Shown in pieces: positions 18,769 through 24,999 of a stretch of DNA of 24,999 nucleotides. This DNA is from Coemansia sp. RSA 922 (taxonomy: Eukaryota > Kickxellomycota > Kickxellomycetes > Kickxellales > Kickxellaceae). The translations under genes and the position numbers were made by a program. The notes beneath the pieces were generated by a model. That model was given only the letters and a program-made list of their open reading frames with translations. It did no database searches and was not told the DNA's origin. The stretch spans positions 1-24,999 of the forward strand of contig JANBQS010000238.1 of NCBI GenBank assembly GCA_027577415.1, written 5' to 3'. Positions within the stretch are counted from its first letter, which is position 1. Every line of letters starts with the position of its first letter.

Positions 18769-18849
18769 GTTGTTTGCGACCCAACGAACTAAGTCATTAT
18801 CCACGGCTCAACGAGCCGAGCCATTGTTTGCGGTTCAGCGAGTTGGCCC
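18769..18849. repeat. Three tandem 27-bp units
   Basis: The units are 18769-18795, 18796-18822 and 18823-18849, with a consensus near ATTGTTTGCGGYTCAACGAG followed by YYGRGCC. The unit length is a multiple of three, and the plus strand encodes a 9-residue repeat like PLFAVQRVG. The middle unit contains a small inverted repeat (CGGCTC-AAC-GAGCCG). Confidence 0.8.
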
Positions 18850-19144
18850 ACTTGCTAATCATGAGGTTCTCAATAGTGACGTTCATGTCATTATGACAAG
18901 AGAACCTTCTCCCTACACTGTTTCGGAAGGTTGCCAGAAAGCCGTCGGAATGAACCCATTTGCACTTGGTGGTTTCTATTTGTTTTGTAAAAGCTTACAC
19001 GTGGTATTTGCAATTGTTTCCAGTTAGGGATATTGGTTTGATGGGGGCATTGCTGTAGTATTTTTGTTGATTGTGTCTGAGCGCACTATCGCAGTAAACT
19101 AATACTTAGCTCTGAGCCAAAATAATTAGGACAATGATTTTTGT

Positions 19145-19152
19145 TATAAAAG
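19145..19152 (+). promoter_or_regulatory. TATA-like box upstream of the DUF4246 relic
   Basis: TATAAAAG lies about 250 bp before the first recognisable DUF4246 residues. It might be the old promoter if the 5' part of the gene has been deleted, or it may be chance. Confidence 0.25.
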
Positions 19153-19394
19153 TTGGTTTTTTCTCCCGCATTTTGTTTTTGTTCTAATTGTATTTAAACA
19201 AAAGTACTTTCTTCTCCTCTAATAGCGACCCTTTTCGCTCTTTGATTATATTTGTTGTTAGCAGCCGACTCGCTAACGACACTAATCGATCAGGAAATCA
19301 GATCAGCGTAGAGGGCGGGTACAAGAGGCGGATTTCACAATAACAAAAGAAGGAACCGGGTCTCGTTTTCTAAGATATTTATGTTTACTATTAA

Positions 19395-20367
19395 TACATT
19401 AAGTTTACAACTAACACCGTCAAACATGCAGCGCTGCACCCAATCATTGCCAGCGTCTTTTCCAAGTTTCTCACTTTGCTTGAGCAGGCGGTGACTGATC
19501 TCGTTCATCCACTCCAGTTGCGAGTGAAGCCAGATCGAGATAAATACTACAAGAGTGATGAGCCACTGATCGACAGCGATGACGACGATTACTACGAGGA
19601 GATTATTCTCTGGAGGAGACGCGCAACATTTGTTCACCCACAACCAGAGCCATTTGTTGCGCCCGCACGCCCTGTTATTCCCTACAAGCTTCGTGGGCGG
19701 CAATTGCAGGCTATTGTCAAAATGACCAACATTGAGCTGACTTCAGAGAGTCCATTCTATGGTGGCGAGGACTGGAGCGTGGCGGGCTTGGCTAATGAGC
19801 CTATTATTGCCACTGGTGTATTTTTCTACGACATGGCGAACATAGCTCCTGCCAGTCTGGGATTCCATGAGGCACTTTCTTCGTTGGATATTGAGATCGA
19901 AGGATATGACATTGAGTCAATCGTCAAGGCGTACGGTATAGAGCAAGACCAATTAGGAGAAAGAAGACACCGTATCGCAGGAGCTAGGAGGTGTTGGCAT
20001 TAAAGATGGACGGTGCGTGGTGTTCCCCAACATACACCAGTTCAAATTGCCCATGCTCGAGCTAGCTGACAAGACCAAGACTGGCCATTGCAAGATGCTT
20101 ACGTTTTACTTTGTGGATCCAAGCACGCATATTCCATCGACACAGATTGTGCCACCACAGCAGCAAGGTTGATTCTTTGAAGACATCCTGGGATCTGAGC
20201 CGTTCTGCCATTTGCCGCAGCTGGTAGTGGATGGCATCATGGACAAGGTCGACTTTCCAATTTCACTCAAGGCAGCCAAGAAGCTTCGTCCACAAGTGCA
20301 CCATGACGAATGTGACGAAGATATTACATCTAATTTATTTGAACCCATGGCTCTCTTTCGTGCCTAG
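19395..20367 (+). pseudogene. DUF4246-family pseudogene (truncated, frameshifted, nonsense codon)
   Basis: The first recognisable residues are HPIIASVFSKFL and AVTDLVHPLQL. Then come DWSVAGLANEPIIATGVFFY and NIAPASLGFHEAL, and after a frame change DGRCVVFPNIHQ, LELADKTKTGH, FYFVDPSTHIPST and VPPQQ. This is the motif order of the DUF4246 family, common in fungi and of unknown biochemical role. Intact members have roughly 200 more residues at the N-terminus, which are missing here. The first frame ends at TAA 20001-20003. The conserved reading moves to the next frame around 19950-19963, consistent with one inserted base or two deleted. A TGA at 20170-20172 stands right after VPPQQQG, where the family has an aromatic residue, probably Trp (TGG to TGA). 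The frame then continues to TAG 20365-20367. Three independent lesions make this a pseudogene. Confidence 0.8.
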
Positions 20368-20666
20368 TTGTGCAATATTTTTTCATGGCCTATGTGTGAA
20401 ATAACATTAGTGTTATGACAATAATATTTTATTTTGTTGAAAGAATATTTTGCTTTTTGGACACGTTTACTTGCACCGATAGAGTAGGAAACAGGCTACT
20501 AAGGGTGGGCAGTTTAGTTTCGTTGTGCCAATATCCCGTAGCCCGCTTATTGGCGACATATATTCCAACATTACACCAAACTATACAACATACTAATATT
20601 TGTTGTGAGCATTTTAATTCCGATATAAAAAAAAAGAATATGACAATAAATTTTTTTTTCGTATGT

Positions 20667-21245
20667 TTAGAAAGCCTGCTCAGCGGGGAACTCAAAGACA
20701 ACATCCTTGCTGGTGAGACGCTTGTAGACAGCCGAGAAAGTGTCTAGCTTGTACTCGAGGCTGGTGGCATCCTTCGAGTCCAAAAAGACCTTGATGGTCT
20801 TGGAGCCGTCGACCTTGACGCGGGTACGCTTGCCAACGATCTCAGTGGGGTAAACGAGGTCATCGAGGATCTTGTCATGGACAATAGCCTGGGTACGCGA
20901 CATGGGGCGGGGCTGCTTGGCGCGGTTAATGCGGGCGGGCTTCCTCATGATACGGCGCTGGGCAACGAACAGAACCTGGCGGTCAGAGAACTTCTTCTCC
21001 AGCTCGCGGGTAACGCGCTGCTGAACCTTGTGCACGGCCTTGAGCATAGGCACGGGGACAAAGATAACAAAGGCCTTGCGACCGGCGGCGACATCAACCT
21101 CCTTCACGGATGTGATCTGGATGGGGCGCAGGTCCTTCTTGAGCTCGGGCGAGTGGGCCTCGAGATCCTGCAGAGCACGGTCAACCAGGAGCTCGGTCTC
21201 AGTGGGGAGGACGCCCTCACGCTTCAGAATGTGGGTGGTGGCCAT
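20667..21245 (-). CDS. RPS7: 40S ribosomal protein eS7 (RPS7)
   Basis: This 192-residue protein is a full-length eS7, a small-subunit protein needed for late 18S rRNA processing and 40S assembly. Family hallmarks are [13 protein letters not shown] near the start, [68 protein letters not shown] and the C-terminal [11 protein letters not shown]. Length and start ([11 protein letters not shown] at 21245-21243) match the family. No intron interrupts the coding part, though a TTCCCAG 25 nt or less upstream of the ATG leaves room for an intron in the leader. Codons are G/C-ending, as expected for high expression. It is transcribed away from ATG10 across a shared 529-bp region. Confidence 0.98.
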   Translation of the reverse strand: MATTHILKREGVLPTETELLVDRALQDLEAHSPELKKDLRPIQITSVKEVDVAAGRKAFVIFVPVPMLKAVHKVQQRVTRELEKKFSDRQVLFVAQRRIMRKPARINRAKQPRPMSRTQAIVHDKILDDLVYPTEIVGKRTRVKVDGSKTIKVFLDSKDATSLEYKLDTFSAVYKRLTSKDVVFEFPAEQAF

Positions 21246-21543
21246 GGTTAGTTGTACTGGGAAGTATTCCTATAGTGCACACAAATTGCATAGAGTTAGT
21301 TTGTGCTAAATTGGGGGTGTTGCAAAGGGTTGCGATCGGTGAATTTGAATTGCGCAAAAGGGTTATTGCAGTTCTCCCTCACTGTGACGGATTCGGTCGC
21401 TGCGTCCAGGACGATAAAAATAACGGGGTGGGAGGAGTACTCAAATCGGCTTTCGGCGGGAATCAAATGGTTTGAGAATGGCATGCTCAAATTCGGAAAA
21501 TTCAGCATAGCCTCTCTCAAAGTCACCGATTTAAGCTGAGTGA

Positions 21544-21597
21544 ATCCATCCATCGTATCCATCCGTTTGCCGTATCCATCCGGTATCGAATCCATCC
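21544..21597. repeat. Four spaced ATCCATCC motifs (GGATGGAT on the eS7 strand)
   Basis: Copies start at 21544, 21557, 21574 and 21590, so the spacing is 13, 17 and 16 bp; the middle two are preceded by GT and the outer two by GA. They lie about 300-350 bp upstream of the eS7 ATG and could be a ribosomal-protein-gene element, or simply a degenerate microsatellite. Confidence 0.7.
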
Positions 21598-21686
21598 CCT
21601 CTTTATTTTTGTATGGCCGCCGCTGTTGTCGTCGATAAATAGTTTATACACATACCTGATAATTAAATTTTTTCAGCGCTTACAGT

Positions 21687-21694
21687 TATAAAAG
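21687..21694 (+). promoter_or_regulatory. TATA box before ATG10
   Basis: TATAAAAG lies 81-88 nt before the ATG at 21775, followed by a leader with AGCAGT and CCAACAACCA, a plausible start region. Confidence 0.55.
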
Positions 21695-21774
21695 GGCGGT
21701 CTCCAACGCGAGCTTTCGCTCTAAGCAGTGTTTTGTCAGTTGTTCCAACAACCAATGATCATATGGATTAAATT

Positions 21775-22482
21775 ATGATCAAGAACTTTAAAAAAACATA
21801 CTGGAGCTTACTATTTTTTTTTTGTGGAGCAGCTACTTTCAACTGTATGGACTATCCGTATTTGACCTGTCGGGAATTCAAAGAGTGTGTGGAGCGATTC
21901 GTGAAGCGGTACAGATCCGCTTTAGAAGACAGTGGTACGCGTGTTGAGCAGCAAACTAGCAGTACAGGAAGACAGTACCTTGTTCTACAGCGAGCCGTAT
22001 ACACGAAGCGCACAGTATCAACACCAGTTCACAACGAAGAAAACATTGAGGATGATGACCCAGCAGGTCCAGTATCCGAGCACATAGCTGATGATGGTAC
22101 GCGAATCGAGTACCACACAGTATACTCTGCGACATGGCGAGTACCAGTTCTCTACGTGCGAGTAGTGACCAGCTCTGGCGAAGTGGTTCTAGATGGCAAG
22201 CGTGTGTGCGACATGGTGACAGAGGATGTCGAGATGCGACAAGCCATGGCGGCGGTGCCGTTTGGCGGGGCATTGGGTGTGACGGATCATCCCGAGCTGG
22301 GAGTACCATTTCTGTACTTGCATCCATGTCATACAGCTGATCTCTTGCGCGCAGTCGTGGCTCCTCCAGGTCAGCAAGAGGAAATTGGGCAGAGCGTGGG
22401 CCCTGACGAATACCTGGCTGCATGGCTGAGTCTGAGCGGAGCAGCAGTAGGATTGACATTGCCTAGTATCGGCTACTGCTAA
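21775..22482 (+). CDS. ATG10: Autophagy E2-like conjugating enzyme Atg10
   Basis: This is a 235-residue protein of the Atg3/Atg10 family. Atg10 receives Atg12 from Atg7 and transfers it to Atg5, which is needed for autophagosome formation. The clearest signature is DHPELGVPFLYLHPCHT, with the catalytic Cys at residue 185. The strand VPVLYVRVVTSSGEVV before it is the E2-like core (vPvLYf pattern). EHIADDGTRIEYHTVYSATWRVP is typical of the region just upstream. An acidic loop (EENIEDDD) lies near residues 88-98. The first 24 residues (MIKNFKKTYWSLLFFFCGAA...) are hydrophobic and atypical. The natural start may be the ATG at 21847 (MDYPYLTCREF), or the T-rich run ending GTGGAGCAG may be a 3' splice site. 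A short upstream open frame (21754) could limit translation from 21775. Confidence 0.82.
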   Translation: MIKNFKKTYWSLLFFFCGAATFNCMDYPYLTCREFKECVERFVKRYRSALEDSGTRVEQQTSSTGRQYLVLQRAVYTKRTVSTPVHNEENIEDDDPAGPVSEHIADDGTRIEYHTVYSATWRVPVLYVRVVTSSGEVVLDGKRVCDMVTEDVEMRQAMAAVPFGGALGVTDHPELGVPFLYLHPCHTADLLRAVVAPPGQQEEIGQSVGPDEYLAAWLSLSGAAVGLTLPSIGYC

Positions 22483-22717
22483 CAAAAACCCAGCAAACGG
22501 TTGCGGGATTATCTGTTGTTGACGGTTTTCTGTTTGTATCTCACTGTTCGCTTCATGGCTTCTAGATTGTCTTTGTGTTTGGATTTGGGGGGAATGAGTC
22601 CAAGCGCACAAAGCGCCTCTTATTTTTTTTCACTAGTTCTTTCTGCTTTTTTTCTTTTGTCCATTATTTTTTTCTTAACAATACTTTACTATTTAACCTA
22701 CTTTTTTAAAATCACGA

Positions 22718-23770
22718 ATGGCTCGAGTGAATGAGCTAGGTCAAAAGGCGTTTGGGTTCGTATGGCGACGCATACGTCGGAACTGGTGGCTCGACAGAGT
22801 ATGCATAATATTCCTAGTATGTGTAGTTATAGTATTCGGACTCACCTATTACTTTATGAACGTAATGGCCAACGTCGCCTCGCAGCGCAGCAAGCTCATT
22901 GAAGACCAATTGGGTCAGCGGTTCACCCTACCCGACGTGTTTTTCTTATTCATCGGATACGTGGAGCTCCTTTGGATGACCGACATGTTTGACGCGTTAA
23001 TGTTCGTACCCACTGCCGCGCTTATCATCACACACGACCGGCCATGGCGCGTGGTATCACGGCTCCTCTTGTCCTGGGGCTTGGCGTCTATAATCCGTAT
23101 CACTACGGTGGCGATCACCTCGGTTCCGGATCCCAGGCCCTCGTGCGAGTACGCGCATGGCAATGTGTTTTCGACATTTACTCTCCACCGTTGCGGTGAC
23201 GCTATATACTCGGGTCACACGCTGATTTTTGTCGTATGCTCTCTAGTGTGGTCATCCTTTGCTCCGCGTAACTGGTTGGGTCGTATTCTGACGGCCTTTG
23301 TATACGGACTTGCTATTGCCGGCTCGCTTATCGTTATTGCTAACCGTGCGCATTATACCATTGATGTTCTATTGGCTTGGTATATTGCTCCGGGAGCCTG
23401 GTACATTGTGGCGTGGTTCTGGTTCTGGCATGTCACCAAGAAGGGAAGACTGTTGAAGATTGAGTTCCCTGTGGAGGTGGGTAGACATAGGGATAGCGAT
23501 AGTGAAGAAAAGTGCCAGCGCAGGAGAGTCGAACTCGGTCTGATGCCTGATGGCACGCCCTACGACCCCGTGGCATTGTATCTGCGCGCTCTGCATGGCG
23601 AGCCCGAGTTGTCGCCACCCGTGTCAGCTGCAAGGACTACCGAGAAACAAGAAGTAGATGGCGCTGCTCCAACTGCCAGCGGAACGCCTAACCCCAACGA
23701 CGAATGTGTGCTGACGATCGGCGAGTCATCGTCTCAGGCCTTTACCGAAGACTTTTCTGCCAGACACTAA
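22718..23770 (+). CDS. Sphingomyelin-synthase-type (PAP2_C) ceramide phosphotransferase
   Basis: This 350-residue membrane protein has about six hydrophobic segments, the first at residues 28-48. It carries the two catalytic signatures of the sphingomyelin synthase family: CGDAIYSGHT (residues 159-168) and HYTIDVLLAWY (212-222). H167, H212 and D216 form the expected catalytic triad of the lipid-phosphate transferase fold. Family members move a head group from phosphatidylcholine, phosphatidylethanolamine or phosphatidylinositol onto ceramide in the Golgi or plasma membrane. The head group used here cannot be read from sequence. The C-terminal 90 residues are hydrophilic, Ser/Pro-rich and probably cytosolic. 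It lies 235 bp after ATG10 and 141 bp before ERG1, all on the plus strand. A long T-rich leader precedes the ATG. Most fungi rely on the separate Aur1 family for inositol phosphorylceramide. Confidence 0.85.
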   Translation: MARVNELGQKAFGFVWRRIRRNWWLDRVCIIFLVCVVIVFGLTYYFMNVMANVASQRSKLIEDQLGQRFTLPDVFFLFIGYVELLWMTDMFDALMFVPTAALIITHDRPWRVVSRLLLSWGLASIIRITTVAITSVPDPRPSCEYAHGNVFSTFTLHRCGDAIYSGHTLIFVVCSLVWSSFAPRNWLGRILTAFVYGLAIAGSLIVIANRAHYTIDVLLAWYIAPGAWYIVAWFWFWHVTKKGRLLKIEFPVEVGRHRDSDSEEKCQRRRVELGLMPDGTPYDPVALYLRALHGEPELSPPVSAARTTEKQEVDGAAPTASGTPNPNDECVLTIGESSSQAFTEDFSARH

Positions 23771-23774
23771 CAAT

Positions 23775-23780
23775 CACGTG
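23775..23780. promoter_or_regulatory. CACGTG E-box in the ERG1 promoter
   Basis: ATCACGTG begins 3 bp after the stop codon of the preceding gene and about 135 bp before the ERG1 ATG, in a gap of only 141 bp. bHLH factors bind CACGTG, and SREBP-type bHLH factors, which activate sterol genes, accept E-boxes and ATCAC-type sites. A role in ERG1 control is inference. Confidence 0.4.
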
Positions 23781-23911
23781 TAAACCGCCAGCATATCAGC
23801 TGTTTTTTTTTATTCTCACTCAAAAAAAACATCAGTTCCTTATTTCCTTTTCTTTATCGTTTTCTACCCAATATTATTACTCGGCACATTCCTAAATAAT
23901 TATTTATACTA

Positions 23912-24999
23912 ATGACTGTACCAGAGTACTTACCTCTGGACGAGAACGAGGACTGGCCGACCCATGGCGAGTACGAGTACACTGCATACTATCACAGTCG
24001 TCGTCAAGTACACGAGTTCTCTGAACAACTGTCCCCATCGTTCGACTATATAGTAATAGGAGCCGGACCTATTGGCGCCGCCCTAGCATTCAAACTATCC
24101 ACGGACCACCCCGACCAGCAGATCCTAATAGTAGAAAAGAGCTGGGATGAGCCAGACCGCATTGTAGGCGAACTAATGCAACCAGCCGGATGCCATGCAC
24201 TAGAGCTTCTGGGACTAGGCCGAGTATTCAGCGGTATCGGCGCAGTACCAGTACACGGGTACTATATTGCATACGGCGGCAATCAACTTTACGTTCCTTA
24301 TCCGCTAAATCCCAACGGCAAGCCATTCAGAGGCGTTAGTTTCCACCACGGCCGGTTAGTGATGAACCTAAGAGCAGCCTGCAAATCCAGATCCAACATC
24401 ACCTGTCTCGAAGCCTCAGTAGTCGACCTGATAAGAGACTCTGGTATATCTGCCATACGCGGGGTACGAGTAGGAGCAGCACGCGATAACGGTCAAAAGG
24501 AGCTAAAGGAAGTAACAGCCCGTCGTATAACGTTTGTATGTGACGGTATTTCATCGCAGTTTCGCAAAGTACTTAACCCAGAGCCAGTAGCACTGATCTC
24601 TCATTTCTGCGGCCTAGTACTCGAACACGAACCCGTGTCTACTGCCGACCACTTTACAGGCCCAGCCGGCGCCATCCCCGCATCTTTACGGGCCGACCCC
24701 TGTACACAGAAAGAAAACCCGTTACCAATGCCACACAACGGCCACGTACTATTAGATGGACTAGGTCCCGTACTTTTATACCAAATGTCCGAGCGAGAGA
24801 CCCGCGTCCTAGCCGATATCCCAGGTCCCACATTGCCCAGCGACGGCTCACAGCTACGAGCCCTGGTCCGCGAGTCGCTGTCCCGCGCAGCGCCCAAACA
24901 AATGTATCCAGTGTTACATTCTAGACTAATGGACGCAGTAGACGGTACCCAAAGACTAAGGTGCATTGGCAGTAAGTTTATTCCTGCTACTGCCAACCG
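23912..24999 (+). CDS. ERG1: Squalene monooxygenase (squalene epoxidase), C-terminus off the right edge
   Basis: The frame is open from the ATG at 23912 to the window end (362 codons plus two bases). The enzyme uses FAD, NADPH and O2 to turn squalene into 2,3-oxidosqualene, the first oxygenation step of ergosterol synthesis, at the ER or lipid-droplet membrane; it is the target of allylamine antifungals. The FAD-binding dinucleotide motif is YIVIGAGPIGAALA (GxGxxG at residues 50-55), followed by ILIVEKSW. DRIVGELMQPAG (82-93) is the characteristic squalene epoxidase motif. FVCDGISSQFRK is the second FAD-contact segment (D-G). The later GD and NMRHPLTGGG-type motifs would lie beyond the edge. 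The start precedes the Rossmann motif by about 50 residues, normal for fungal members without a long N-terminal anchor. Codons ending in TA (ATA, GTA, CTA) are unusually frequent. Confidence 0.95.
   Translation, partial: MTVPEYLPLDENEDWPTHGEYEYTAYYHSRRQVHEFSEQLSPSFDYIVIGAGPIGAALAFKLSTDHPDQQILIVEKSWDEPDRIVGELMQPAGCHALELLGLGRVFSGIGAVPVHGYYIAYGGNQLYVPYPLNPNGKPFRGVSFHHGRLVMNLRAACKSRSNITCLEASVVDLIRDSGISAIRGVRVGAARDNGQKELKEVTARRITFVCDGISSQFRKVLNPEPVALISHFCGLVLEHEPVSTADHFTGPAGAIPASLRADPCTQKENPLPMPHNGHVLLDGLGPVLLYQMSERETRVLADIPGPTLPSDGSQLRALVRESLSRAAPKQMYPVLHSRLMDAVDGTQRLRCIGSKFIPATAN

Larger units (their letters stand above)
18396..19394. other. 1-kb spacer with repeats and no supported gene
   Basis: It contains the TATA box and leader of the 131-aa gene (minus), an imperfect GTCATCATA-type repeat, a 27-bp tandem repeat, and a plus-strand TATAAAAG at 19145-19152. 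A plus-strand open frame over the 27-bp repeats begins at GTG and has no upstream ATG, so it is not called as a gene. Confidence 0.5.
21246..21774. promoter_or_regulatory. Divergent promoter region shared by eS7 and ATG10
   Basis: This region of 529 bp lies between two start codons pointing apart. It contains four ATCCATCC copies (21544-21597) and a plus-strand TATA box at 21687. An upstream ATG at 21754 opens a seven-codon frame that ends in TGA just over the ATG10 start at 21775. Short plus- and minus-strand open frames here are not supported as genes. Confidence 0.6.

Noticed and set aside
18746..19027. Plus-strand open frame of 93 codons over the 27-bp repeats
   Set aside because: It opens at GTG, the only upstream in-frame ATG is followed by a stop, and the composition beyond the repeat resembles nothing known. 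Kept as a repeat only.
20877..21251. Plus-strand frame of 124 codons opposite eS7
   Set aside because: It is the antisense shadow of a highly conserved, G/C-ending ribosomal protein gene.

Overview
The window looks like a gene-dense piece of nuclear DNA from an early-diverging fungus. The most likely group is Kickxellomycotina (a Coemansia or Linderina relative), which is an inference. The grounds are one GT-AG spliceosomal intron of 90 nt, TATAAAAG boxes about 110 nt before start codons, eukaryote-only genes (eS7, Atg10, squalene monooxygenase), a FunK1-type kinase-like protein, and an N-terminus (QLLPLHVVKLIV) that I associate with a large F-box-like family in Kickxellales. No tRNA, rRNA or CRISPR array was seen.

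Left part (1-7341). Two tandem major facilitator superfamily drug-type exporters lie on the minus strand; the first runs off the left edge. Across a 1.3-kb divergent gap follows a secreted SH3b-domain protein with a Ser/Thr-rich stalk and a GPI-like tail. An F-box-like protein comes next.

Middle part (7.5-20.4 kb). This section is rich in disrupted genes. A FunK1-like kinase ORF is cut by one in-frame TAG. An orphan 160-residue protein follows, with a promoter that carries two copies of a TGACGTAA-bearing repeat. A membrane-anchored M16 (insulysin-type) peptidase is almost intact but has one in-frame TGA in its C-terminal half. A minus-strand relic looks like a Fanzor (eukaryotic TnpB-like) nuclease. 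Another orphan ORF of 131 residues follows, then a DUF4246 pseudogene with a truncated N-terminus, a frameshift and a Trp-to-TGA stop. The spacers hold short tandem repeats and possible transposon debris.

Right part (20.6-25 kb). Intact housekeeping genes are closely packed here: ribosomal protein eS7 (minus), then ATG10, a sphingomyelin-synthase-type phosphotransferase and ERG1 (all plus; ERG1 runs off the right edge). eS7 and ATG10 share a 529-bp divergent promoter region with four ATCCATCC repeats and a TATA box. A CACGTG box lies about 135 bp before ERG1.

The least expected element is the decayed Fanzor-like gene. The in-frame stops in the kinase and the peptidase most need checking against reads and transcripts, because either could be a real nonsense mutation, an assembly error or an unusual intron.
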